Shown here: in pieces, positions 1-10,600 of the stretch
Position numbering within the stretch: position 1 is the stretch's first letter
Layout: the number at the start of each line of letters is the position of its first letter
Origin: Lachnospiraceae bacterium GAM79
GTDB lineage: Bacteria > Bacillota > Clostridia > Lachnospirales > Lachnospiraceae
DNA: 64,000 bases
Direction: 5' to 3'
Assembly: GCA_003584705.1 (NCBI GenBank)
Contig: AP018536.1
Span: 4,014,672 to 4,078,671 of the forward strand
Made by a program: the position numbers and the translations under genes
Notes under the pieces: generated by a model
The model's database searches: none
Seen by the model: only the letters and a program-made list of their open reading frames with translations
What the model was told of the DNA's origin: nothing

Positions 1-66
1 TGTCGGAACTTCGTTGTCAGACCTTTCCTTGTCGGGCTTTTTTCATTTAATTAGGAGGAATATCGT

Positions 67-264
67 ATGACAAATATCGTGAACAGTACACTACCCACCC
101 CAAATAACCATTCGGAGAAAAATAAACCGGATGGAGTTTTTGTGATTAAGCAAGGCAAAACAAATTATAAAGTCAAAGTGTTTTTTGACCATAGTAGCGG
201 TTTGACTGCTGAGGACAGATTGAAACGCATTATTCAGGCAGAAGCAGAGAGAGAATCTGCGTAA
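67..264 (+). CDS. tnpW: TnpW-like small transposon protein
   Basis: A 65-residue protein that I recognise as the TnpW family of Tn4451/CTn-type elements; its biochemical role is not established. Polar N-terminus, then a short beta-rich core (GVFVIKQGKTNYKVKVFF) and a helical tail (AEDRLKRIIQAEAE). An AGGAGG-type ribosome site sits 7-8 bases before the ATG. The gene ends about 30 bases before the truncated topB, where the ICE backbone gene should be continuous, so tnpW probably marks the end of a second element nested in topB or the edge of a deletion. Family call from sequence resemblance only. Confidence 0.75.
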   Translation: MTNIVNSTLPTPNNHSEKNKPDGVFVIKQGKTNYKVKVFFDHSSGLTAEDRLKRIIQAEAERESA

Positions 265-292
265 GTAATATGAAAAATATCCATGCACCCCC

Positions 293-992
293 TTGACAAA
301 AGCTTTCAGAGGACACCCTATTGTCCGCGATGGAGACTGCCGGAAAAGAGGATATGCCGGAGGATGCCGAGCGAAAAGGTCTGGGGACACCGGCCACCCG
401 TGCCGGTATTTTGGAAAAGCTGGTATCTGCCGGTTTTCTGGAACGAAAAAAGAGCAGGAAAACGGTGCAGCTTCTCCCTTCCCACGATGCAGTTTCCCTG
501 ATTACCGTTCTGCCGGAACAGCTGCAATCTCCGCTTTTGACTGCCGAGTGGGAGTACCGCCTGGGGGAAATCGAGCACGGGCAGCTTGCCCCGGAGGAGT
601 TTCTGGACGGGATCAGCACCATGCTGAAAGATCTGGTGGGAACTTATCAGGTCATTAAGGGAACTGAGTACCTGTTCACTCCGCCCCGTGAGGTGGTGGG
701 CAAATGCCCTCGCTGCGGCGGGGAAGTTGCAGAACTGCAAAAAGGTTTCTTCTGTCAGAATGATTCTTGCAGATTTGCAATCTGGAAAAACAACAAATGG
801 TGGGCCGCCAAGAAAAAACAGCCGACCAAGGCTGTGGTGTCTGCACTGCTTAACGATGGCCGTGTCCGTGTGACGGGCCTATATTCGGAGAAAACCGGAA
901 AGACCTACGATGCCGCTGTGGTTTTGGAGGATGATGGACAGTACGCCAACTTCAAGCTGGAATTTGACCAGCGGAAAGGAGGCAGCCGATGA
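293..992 (+). pseudogene. topB: DNA topoisomerase III (type IA), C-terminal fragment
   Basis: The translation from about 300 onward (EDTLLSAMETAG..., then GLGTPATRAGILEKLV) is the conserved C-terminal part of ICE and plasmid TopB, followed by a zinc-ribbon-like tail (CPRCGG...CQNDSC) at residues ~133-150 of the fragment. The toprim domain and catalytic tyrosine region are missing. A TGA at 294-296 closes the frame upstream. A second frame at 293-307 reads LTKAF, which fits the residues normally preceding this block, so a one-base shift near 306 may add to the truncation. Intact TopB relaxes and decatenates DNA; this remnant cannot. A TTG at 321 allows a 223-residue product. Its stop overlaps the next start (ATGA). 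Confidence 0.82.
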
Positions 993-1267
993 AGCTCTCT
1001 TTAGTGGAACGGGAAACCATTCTCCTCTATAACCAGGCAGAACCAATGGCTGAGATCTATACTCATGATCCCCGTCTGATGGAGAAGCTGGATCTGCTGG
1101 CAAAAAAGCACCCCGACCAGATCATCCGAAAGGACGCCCATAACTTTACCGTCCCCAAGCGGTGTGTATCAGTCCGGGAGCCATATAGCGCAGAACGCCG
1201 CAAAGCCGCCAGTGAGCGTGCGAAAGCCGCCGGATACCAGCCTCCTATGCGAAAGTCCGGCAGTTAA
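989..1267 (+). CDS. Conserved ICE hypothetical protein
   Basis: A 92-residue, highly charged protein whose start overlaps the topB stop as ATGA, so it is translationally coupled to it. The C-terminus is basic (RRKAASERAKAAGYQPPMRKSG). I recognise it as a recurring small protein between topB and the CHC2/YodL gene in Tn1549-like elements, but I know no function. The N-terminus (LVERETILLYNQAEP) and the phrase EIYTHDPRLMEKL are the most distinctive parts. It may be a nucleic-acid-binding accessory factor, judging only from charge. Confidence 0.7.
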   Translation: MKLSLVERETILLYNQAEPMAEIYTHDPRLMEKLDLLAKKHPDQIIRKDAHNFTVPKRCVSVREPYSAERRKAASERAKAAGYQPPMRKSGS

Positions 1268-1273
1268 AGGCAC

Positions 1274-4200
1274 ATGACAGAGAATGTATTTGAAGCAGTC
1301 AAGCAGTCGGTCAGCACCAGAGATGCGGCAGCGTTTTATGGGATCGAAGTCAAACGAAATGGCATGGCCTGCTGTCCCTTTCACGATGATAAGAACCCAA
1401 GCATGAAGGTAGACCAGCGGTTCCACTGCTTTGGCTGCGGTGAAGATGGGGATGTGATCGACTTTACCGCAAAGCTCTTTGACCTCTCCTCAAAAGAAGC
1501 GGCGGAGAAACTGGCACAGGACTTTGGCCTGATCTATGACAGTCAGGCCCCTCCCCGCAGGAGATATGTCCGGCAGAAAACCGAGGCACAGCAGTTTCGT
1601 GAGGATCGGCAGCGGTGTTATCGCGTACTGTCCGATTACTACCATCTGCTGAAAAAATGGGGGATTGACCATTCTCCCCGGACACCGGAGGAAGAACCGC
1701 ACCCCCGCTTTGTGGAAGCAATCCAGAAGAAAACCTATGTAGAGTACCTGCTGGACCTTTTTCTTTATGAAAGTGAAGAAGAACAAAAGGCATGGATTGC
1801 AGAACACACAGCAGAAATCACACACTTGGAAAGGAGATTGAAAATCATGGCTGAGAATAAACCCACCAACCGAGAACGGCTAAGGGAAATCACAGATGGC
1901 ATCGAGCAGGGGATCAAGGAACTGTTTGAGAGTGAAAAGTATATGCGCTATCTGTCCGTCATGTCCCGCTTCCACCGCTATTCGGTAAACAACACCATGC
2001 TCATCTATATGCAGAAGCCGGACGCTACATTGGTAGCCGGATACAATAAGTGGAAAGACCAGTTTGAGCGTCATGTAAAAAAGGGCGAGCATGGCATTAC
2101 CATCATCGCCCCCACACCGTATAAGAAGAAAATCGAGGAGCAGAAGCTGGACCCGGATACCAAGGCTCCGATTCTGGATAAAGACGGAAAGATCGTCACA
2201 GAGGAAAAAGAAATCGAGATCCCTATGTTCCGTCCGGTCAAGGTTTTTGATGTGAGCCAGACCGACGGGAAACCTTTGCCGGAGCTTGCTTCCTCCCTTT
2301 CCGGCAATGTGCCAAATTATGAGGTATTCATGGAGGCTCTGCGCCGCAGTGCGCCGGTGCCGATCACTTTTGAAGCAATGGCCGCCGATACGGACGGCTA
2401 TTTTTCTGCCGATCATCAGAAAATCGCCATTCGTCAGGGCATGAGTGAGGTGCAGACGGTTTCGGCCACGGTTCATGAGATTGCCCACAGCAAGCTCCAC
2501 AATCAGAAAAAGATTCAGATTGCCAATGACGAGCAATATCAGGAGATCGAGCTGTTTGATAAACCCGGTCTGTTCTCCAATGGGCGGATTGTCCGTGATA
2601 ATCTGCCGGAGGGCGTTTATTGCTATGACCTGCGCGGTTCTGACTACGACCCCGGAGAGCCGGTCTGTGTAGAAGAACAAGTGGTTGTAAACCATGCAGG
2701 TTCCGTTCTGCTGACAGAGCCGCTGGAGCTGGCGGAAAATGGACGCCTGATGCTGACCGAGGAAGAAGGACTGAATTTTGTTGGCGGCTTTTCTACTCTC
2801 GCCCAGTTTTTGCAGGAACAGAAGAAAGACCGTCACACGGAAGAAGTAGAGGCTGAAAGCATCTCCTATGCAGTCTGCAAATATTTTGGCATTGAAACCG
2901 GAGAAAACAGCTTCGGCTATATTGCCAGCTGGAGTCAGGGCAAGGAACTGAAAGAGCTGAGAGCCAGTTTGGAGGCCATCAATAAGACCTCCGGCACTTT
3001 GATCTCTGACATTGAGCGCCACTATAAGGAAATCTGCAAAGAGCGTGGAATTGACCCCAATGCAAAAAAAGAGCCGGAAATGGCGGTTCGTGATGCGGAG
3101 GCAAACCAGCAGGAGGCTTTGTTTCTAATTGACGATGCCACCTATCTTCATATTCAGCCCTGTGACAGCGGCTGGGACTACACTCTTTACGATGCTGCGT
3201 CCATGAAAGAGCTGGATGGTGGTCAGCTGGATATGCCGGAGCTTTCCTGCATGAAGGCAGTTCTCCAGATTTGTGATGATAACGATCTGGACAGCACTTC
3301 GCTCAGACGCGCTCCCTTGTCTATGGTTGAGACCTTGCAGGAAGCTGCTTATGAGCAGATGCAGGCAGAGGCAAGTCAGGTGACCGCTTCTGCCCAGCTG
3401 CCGGAAGCGCAGGAGCAGGCACTGGATGAATACCCCATGCCGGATGAGCAGGTATCCACACCGGATATGCAGGAATATGGCTACTCCTATGATGGGATGT
3501 TCCCTGTTACCAGAGAACGGGCGCTGGAACTGGATGCCGCCGGTTTGACCGTCTATGTGCTGCATGAGGACAATACGGAGAGCATGGTGTTTGATCCGCA
3601 GGAAATCATGGATCATGGCGGTCTTTTCGGTGTGGACCATGAGGAATGGGAGAAAAGCCCTCAGTTCCACGAAAAGGTCATGGAGCGTCAGGAACATCAG
3701 CAGGAACGCGAACAGGCATTTCTCTCTCAGAACAGAGATTGCTTTGCCATCTATCAGGTAAGTAGTGACGATCCGCAGAATGTGCGCTTTATGAATCTGG
3801 ATTGGTTAAAGTCCCACGACATTTCCATAGACCGCAGCAATTATGACCTCATTTACACAGCTCCTCTGAGGGAGTCTGGCACTGTGCCGGAGCAGCTGGA
3901 AAAACTCTATCAGCAATTCAATCTGGAAAAGCCCGTGGACTTTCACAGTCCCTCCATGAGCGTCAGCGACATCGTTGCGATCAAACAGGACGGTAAGGTA
4001 TCCTGTCATTACTGCGACAGCGTTGGTTTTACCCAGATCCCCGGATTCCTGCCGGAAAATCCGCTGAAAAATGCGGAAATGGCCCTGGAGGACGATTATG
4101 GCATGATCGACGGTATCATCAACAATGGCGCAAAAGAGCCTACGGTGGCAGAGCTGGAACAGCAGGCCCGAAGCGGTCAGCCCATTTCCCTGATGGAGTT

Positions 4201-4324
4201 GGCAGCCGCCACCCATCGGGAGGAACGGGAAAAGAAAAAGTCCGTCATGGAGCAGCTGAAAGGCCAGCCCAAGACAGAACACAAAAAGACAGCACCAAAA
4301 AAGAGTGCGGAAAGGGAGATTTGA
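1274..4324 (+). CDS. CHC2 zinc finger / ArdC-like / metallopeptidase / YodL fusion protein
   Basis: A 1016-residue modular ICE protein. Residues ~30-60 carry the primase-type CHC2 zinc motif (Cys34, His37, Cys52, Cys55). From ~190 an ArdC-like N-terminal ssDNA-binding domain follows (MSRFHRYSVNNTMLIYMQKP), then a zinc-metallopeptidase motif HEIAH near residue 400. The C-terminal third matches YodL/DUF4316-type ICE domains. In related elements the CHC2 part is often a separate gene; a good ribosome site (GGAAAGGAGATTG) precedes an in-frame ATG at 1848, so a shorter product lacking the zinc finger may also be made. Probable role: protection or processing of transferred single-stranded DNA. No toprim is visible, so it is not a complete primase. 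Confidence 0.8.
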   Translation: MTENVFEAVKQSVSTRDAAAFYGIEVKRNGMACCPFHDDKNPSMKVDQRFHCFGCGEDGDVIDFTAKLFDLSSKEAAEKLAQDFGLIYDSQAPPRRRYVRQKTEAQQFREDRQRCYRVLSDYYHLLKKWGIDHSPRTPEEEPHPRFVEAIQKKTYVEYLLDLFLYESEEEQKAWIAEHTAEITHLERRLKIMAENKPTNRERLREITDGIEQGIKELFESEKYMRYLSVMSRFHRYSVNNTMLIYMQKPDATLVAGYNKWKDQFERHVKKGEHGITIIAPTPYKKKIEEQKLDPDTKAPILDKDGKIVTEEKEIEIPMFRPVKVFDVSQTDGKPLPELASSLSGNVPNYEVFMEALRRSAPVPITFEAMAADTDGYFSADHQKIAIRQGMSEVQTVSATVHEIAHSKLHNQKKIQIANDEQYQEIELFDKPGLFSNGRIVRDNLPEGVYCYDLRGSDYDPGEPVCVEEQVVVNHAGSVLLTEPLELAENGRLMLTEEEGLNFVGGFSTLAQFLQEQKKDRHTEEVEAESISYAVCKYFGIETGENSFGYIASWSQGKELKELRASLEAINKTSGTLISDIERHYKEICKERGIDPNAKKEPEMAVRDAEANQQEALFLIDDATYLHIQPCDSGWDYTLYDAASMKELDGGQLDMPELSCMKAVLQICDDNDLDSTSLRRAPLSMVETLQEAAYEQMQAEASQVTASAQLPEAQEQALDEYPMPDEQVSTPDMQEYGYSYDGMFPVTRERALELDAAGLTVYVLHEDNTESMVFDPQEIMDHGGLFGVDHEEWEKSPQFHEKVMERQEHQQEREQAFLSQNRDCFAIYQVSSDDPQNVRFMNLDWLKSHDISIDRSNYDLIYTAPLRESGTVPEQLEKLYQQFNLEKPVDFHSPSMSVSDIVAIKQDGKVSCHYCDSVGFTQIPGFLPENPLKNAEMALEDDYGMIDGIINNGAKEPTVAELEQQARSGQPISLMELAAATHREEREKKKSVMEQLKGQPKTEHKKTAPKKSAEREI

Positions 4325-4325
4325 T

Positions 4326-4541
4326 ATGGGAAACTTTACTTTTGAGGAAATGAACCTGATGTGCATTTACAATACCGGCAGCCGCACCGGACTGATTGAC
4401 AGCCTGCGTGAGATGCGCGGCGAGCTGGCCCCGGAGGAAACCGAGCTGCGGGAGTTGACAGACAGCGCACTGGGCAAGCTCCAAGCCATGAGTGATGCCG
4501 AGTTTGCCGAGCTGGAATTGTACCCGGATTTTGACCAGTAA
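4326..4541 (+). CDS. TTRAP family transposon-transfer assisting protein
   Basis: A 71-residue protein starting GNFTFEEMNLMCIYNTGSR, the signature of the putative transposon-transfer assisting family. The ATG at 4326 follows the previous stop by one base and is preceded by AAAGGGAG; an ATG at 4305 inside the upstream gene lacks a ribosome site. All-helical and acidic. The family is found almost only in conjugative elements of Firmicutes, next to the giant helicase gene as here; its mechanism is unknown. Confidence 0.82.
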   Translation: MGNFTFEEMNLMCIYNTGSRTGLIDSLREMRGELAPEETELRELTDSALGKLQAMSDAEFAELELYPDFDQ

Positions 4542-4618
4542 ACACCATAATCGCAGGGATGGGGTGGCAATATGCTACCCCATCTTTTACCCAAAAACCG
4601 AAAGGAGGACAGAACACT

Positions 4619-7600
4619 ATGCCAACCAAAGCTGAACTATATGCACAGATGGCGGACAAGGTGGCAACGCAGCTCACGGGGAGCTGGCAGGAATGGGCAG
4701 GGTTTCTCACCACTGCTTCCCGACTTTACAAATACCCGTTCCATGAACAGCTGATGATCTACGCCCAGCGACCGGACGCCACTGCCTGTGCGGAGTACGA
4801 TTTGTGGAATGAAAAGATGGGCCGGTATGTAAGGCGCGGTTCCAAGGGAATCGCTCTGCTGGACGATTCCGGGGACAGGCCCCGCCTGCGTTATGTCTTT
4901 GATATTTCCGACACCGGAACCCGTGAACATTCCCGCACTCCCTGGCTGTGGCAGCTGGAGGAGCGCCATTTGGATTCGGTGCAGGCCATGCTTGAGCGCA
5001 CCTATGATGTTTCCGGTGATGACCTTGCCGGACAGCTCACTGAGGTAGCCGGAAAACTGGCTGAGGAATACTGGACGGAGCATCAGCAGGACTTCTTCTA
5101 TATCGTTGACGGTTCCTTTTTGGAGGAATATGATGAGTTTAACATCGGAGTACAGTTCAAAGCAGCAGCCACCGTCAGCATCACTTACGCTTTGATGTCC
5201 CGCTGCGGACTGGAGCCAGAACGCTACTTCGACCACGAAGATTTCATGGCGATCTTTGATTTCAATACCCCGGCAACTATCGGGGCGCTTGGAACAGCGG
5301 TCAGCCAGATCAACCAGCAGGTGCTGCGGCAGATTGGCGTTACCGTCCGAAATGCAGAGCGCGAAGCCAACCAAGAAAGGAGCAAGCAAGATGAACAATC
5401 CCATGACCTATATCCAGAACGGAGACTATCTGATTCCCGACCTGAAGCTGAGCCAGCAGCGGTCGAAACCCCTGGGCAAGTACGGCAGGATGAGGAAAAC
5501 CTACCTGAAGGAACATCGTCCCATCCTCTACAACCAGATGTTGCTGAGCGAGAAGCTGTACCCGCACCTTCTGGAGATCGACGAGACCGCCCAGAGCAGA
5601 CTGGAGCAGATGATGCCCCAGCTGGCGAAGGAAGCGGGAGCCACCGAGGAACTGAAAGCCAGCGATCCCATGAAGTGGGTGGGGCTGATGAACACCTGCA
5701 AAGCTCAGGCCGAGGAAATCCTGATGGCGGAGCTTATCAACAGCTGACCCTAAACCTGTTCCTCTCCGAAGCGGAACAGATCCAATCCATAGATGAAGCA
5801 GAGAATGTAGCGCATACATCCTCTGCTTTTTCTTTTGCCCAAAATGACATCGACCATGTGCTGCGTTTGGGCGGCAACACAGACCGTCAAAGGGAGCGTG
5901 TGGTTGCAGCCTTTGAAAAGCAGAAAACCACCGCTGAGATTACCGAGATACTGAAAACGCTGTACCACGGCGGCAATGGCCTTGGCAGTGTGAGCGCATG
6001 GTATGCCGAGGATGGTATCCATCTTTCCCATGGGAAGTCTGTCCGTTATGACAGGTCTGCCCAGGTCATTTCCTGGGAGAGCGCCGCAGAGCGTATCGGG
6101 GAGCTTTTGGAAAGTGGTCAGTTTGCCTCCAATGTGGAGCTTGCAGAAGCGGCAGGCTATGAACGCTCCCTCCTTGCAGAAAAGCTCTGGTATCTGTATC
6201 ACGATCTCAGTGAGGGTGCCAGAGAAGCCGGATATTTGTCCTGCCTGTCAGAGATCAAAGGCAATGGTTTCCCAGAGGAGACTCGCCGCCTGACGGAGCA
6301 GCTGAGTGACCCGGCTTTCCGCCAGACCCTCAAGGAAGAATACGCCGCCTTCTGGACTGCCTATCAGCAGGACCGTGACCTGTTGCGTTTTCACTATCAC
6401 AGACCAAGGGAGATCTGGGAGAACCTGAAGGACCTTGACCTGCCGCGCAGGACCTTTTCTTCAGACCTTTCCCAAGTGCCAACCGTTCAGCACTTCATTA
6501 CCGAGGATGAGATCGACGCCGCTATGACCGGCGGCAGCAGTTTCGCCGGAGGAAAAGGCCGTATCTATGCGTTCTTCATGGCAAACCATACGGATAAGGA
6601 GAAAGTGAGATTCCTCAAAGACGAGTATGGCATTGGCGGACGCTCTCATGCCCTGTCCGGCGCAACACACAGCGGCGAAGATCACGATGGGAAAGGACTG
6701 CACTATAAAAAGCAGGACTGCCCGGATGTTCACTTGAACTGGGAAAAGGTTTCCAAGCGCATTACCTCACTTGTCCAGAAAGGCCGCTATCTTACCGAAC
6801 AGGAACAAGCGCAGTATGACAAGATCCAGGCTGAAAAGGATCTGGCAGAAGAAGATGCCATTCAAGCCCAGCAGCCGGAGATAGAGGAAGAAACGCCAAA
6901 GCCTACCCTTCGGGAGCAGTTTGAGCAGTATAAGCCTGTGGTGACTGCCGCCATATCTGAGGATGTGGCATATCGAAATGCCTGCGGTCATTCCGACCGT
7001 GAAAATGCTGTCATCGAGGGCAATGCCGCTGTGCGCCGTGCGGTTCTTGGCTCTAAGGATATGGAGCTGATCCGCCTTTATTCGGATGTGCCGGAGTTCC
7101 GCCAGCGCCTGCACCGGGAAGTGATCGACGAAACCTATCCAAAGCTCCATGAGCTTCTGCGCCCTCTTTCTCAGGAAGATATTGATACTGCCCTTTGTGC
7201 ATGGAACGGCAATATCGAGAGTAAACACGCTGTCGTCCGTTATATGAAAGACCATGCAAGAGAGAAGGATACCGCTGCATGGCTGGCTCAGGAATACGGT
7301 GGCAGCAACAGCCCGTTCGTTGTCCGTGCCGGAAGCCCGGAGGAAACACAGCTGCCCTGGCCGAAGGTACAGCGCAGGCTTGCCCAGCTGATTCAGGAGG
7401 ACCGGTTCTATACCGAAGAAGAACAGGATCGTTTTGACAATATCGACCCTATCGCCATCCGGGAAGCCCTGGAGGAAAGAGGGATCGTCAACGGACAGGT
7501 GGCAGACCCGGAAAAACTGGACAATGACCCGTTTATCCAACAGGTGATGTCGGATGCCGAGCAGATCGCAGCTGCCGAGACAGAACAGACTTCCGAGGTT

Positions 7601-10600
7601 TCCATTTCCGATGAGGAATATGATGCAGTTCGCCGCCCGACTCCGCAAAGGACTTCCTATGACCCTGCCGCCCCGGTCTATGCTGTGGGCGATACCGTGT
7701 ATATCGAGAATGACGCCTATCAGATCACCGAGCTGCGGGAGGACACCGTGCAGCTTCTGCCCACCGGCATGGTATATCCCATCTACCGGGCAGAGCGCAA
7801 AGAACAGTTCGAGCAGCTGATTCGGGCAGACCGCCGCAATGCTTACTATACCGAGTTTCTTCCTATTGACCCGGACAAGGCAGATCAGGACCTGCGGGAT
7901 GTATTGACCCATGGACTTATGGATGAAGCAGATAAAAAACAGGTTTCCACGCTGCTGCAATCCGGCAGGAGCAACAGTGAGATCGCTTATTGGCTGAGCA
8001 GAGCCTATTCTGGTGAGATCGAGACGCTGAATCTGGAGACCGGCGATACTGCCGATTACCGTACCACGGCACAGGGCATGGAGCTGGAAGTCCTGGACGC
8101 AGAGGAAAAGCGTCTGGCTGTGCTGTATTTTCGCTGGGATGAGGTTGCGCCTTTGCTGCGCGGGATGTATGCCCGTCAGCTGGATGGCTTTGGACAGGCA
8201 CGCCCCGAACCGGCTGTCGAATCCCCGACCTTCCATTCCGAGACTGTGGCCGTCTATCCGGGCGATAAGAACAATCTACCTTATGATGTGGTGGTGGAAC
8301 GGTTGCATATTGAGGAGCCGGAGCCGCCAGCCCCTGTAACAGAGCCGGAAAAAACCTTTGAGGAAGTGTTGGATGAACACCCGGTTTCCATTCAGGTCAA
8401 CGGCCAGTGGCAGACCTTCCCCAATGCCAAAGCTGCCGAGGAAGCCTCCTATGAGGAATACAAGGCTAACCTGCGCCGCAATGCACAGAACTTCCGCATT
8501 ACCGATGAGCATTTGGGCGAAGGCGGTCCAAAAGCCAAGTTCCAAGCAAATGTTAATGCCATTCGTTTGCTGAAAGAGCTGGAATCTGCCGGACAGCAGG
8601 CAAGCCCCGAACAACAGGAGATTCTTTCCCGCTATGTGGGCTGGGGCGGTATTCCTGATGCTTTTGACCCAGAGAAACCGGCATGGGCTTCCGAGTATAC
8701 CCAGCTGAAAGAGCTGCTGACCCCGGAGGAATATGCCGCCGCCAGAAGCTCTACCCTCAACGCCCATTACACCAGCCCTACGGTCATTCAGGCCATCTAT
8801 GAAGCGGTGGGCCGTATGGGGTTTGAGACTGGAAATATTCTGGAGCCGTCTATGGGTGTGGGCAATTTCTTCGGTATGCTGCCGGAGGAAATGCGAAACA
8901 GTCGTCTGTACGGCGTGGAGCTGGACCCGGTTTCCGGGCGCATCGCAAAGCAGCTCTATCCCAAGGCGGACATCACAGTAGGCGGCTTTGAGACCACCGA
9001 CAGGCGTGACTTCTTTGACCTTGCCATCGGCAATGTACCTTTTGGTCAGTATCAGGTCCGGGATAAAGCCTACGATAAGCTGAACTTTAGCATTCACAAC
9101 TACTTTTTCGCCAAAGCACTGGACCAGGTGCGTCCCGGTGGTGTGGTAGCTTTTGTGACCTCCCGCTATACCATGGACGCCAAAGATTCCACCGTGCGCC
9201 GCTATCTTGCCCAGCGTGCCGAGCTGCTGGGAGCTATCCGTCTGCCCAATGACGCGTTCAAAAAGAATGCCGGTGCCGAGGTTGTATCGGACATCATCTT
9301 CCTCCAAAAGCGGGACCGCCCGCTGGACATTGCACCAGAGTGGACGCAGACCGGCATTATCAGGGTTCCCGCAAAGTCGCAAGACTTTGTGGGAGAAGGA
9401 GGAGCGACGGAGCAAGCGAGCTTTTCGCCGCAAGGCGGAAACGAGCAGGCGCAGTCCGCGACGACGCAGGATGGGTTTGCCATCAACCGGTATTTTATCG
9501 ACCACCCGGAAATGGTGCTGGGCAGACAGGAGCCGGTAAGCACTGCTCATGGTATGGATTACACCGTGAACCCTATCGAGGGACTGGAGCTTTCCGACCA
9601 GCTGCATGATGCTGTGAAGTACATTCATGGCACTTATCAGGAGGCAGAGCTGCCGGAGCTGGGCGAAGGCGAAGCCATTGACACCTCCATTCCTGCCGAC
9701 CCAAATGTGAAGAACTATTCCTATGCCATTGTAGACGGGCAGGTGTACTATCGGGAAAACAGCCGCATGGTGCGCCCTGACCTCAACGCCACCGCCGAAG
9801 CCCGCGTGAAAGGTCTTGTGGGACTGCGTGATTGTGTGCAGGAACTGATCGACCTTCAGATGGATGCAGCGGTTCCAGACAGCACCATTACCCAAAAACA
9901 GGCGGAACTGAACCGGCTCTATGATAGCTTTTCTGCCAGATACGGTCTCATCAACGACCGTGCAAATCGGCTGGCCTATGCAGATGATTCTTCCTATTAC
10001 CTGCTCTGTGCGCTGGAAGTTATCGACGAGGACGGAAAGCTGGAGCGCAAGGCGGATATGTTCACCAAACGGACCATCAAGCCCCATCAGGCAGTGGCTA
10101 CTGTGGATACGGCAAGCGAAGCACTGGCGGTGTCCATCTCGGAAAAGGCCTGCGTAGATATGAGCTATATGAGTCGGCTTACCGGAAAAACAAAAGAAGA
10201 ACTGGCCGGAGAGCTGCAAGGCGTGATCTTCCGTGTACCGGGACAGCTGGAACAGGACGGCACACCCCATTTTGTGACTGCTGATGAATACCTGTCCGGG
10301 AATGTGCGCCGCAAGCTGCGTCAGGCGCAGCGGGCGGCACAGCAGGACCCTTCTTTTGCAGTCAATGTGGAAGCTCTTACCGCCGCCCAGCCCAAAGACC
10401 TGGATGCGTCGGAGATCGAGGTGCGCCTTGGTGCCACCTGGATCGACAAGGAATATATCCAGCAGTTTATGTACGAGACCTTCAACACCCCGTTTTATCT
10501 CCAGCGCAGCATAGAGGTCAACTATTCCTCCTTTACTGCTGAATGGCAGATCAAGGGGAAATCTTCCGTATCCTACAACGATGTGGCAGCTTATACCACC

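Noticed and set aside
1848..4324. Separate gene starting at the ATG 1848 after a CHC2 protein
   Set aside because: A good ribosome site exists, but the frame is continuous with the CHC2 domain without a stop, so a fusion with possible internal start is preferred.
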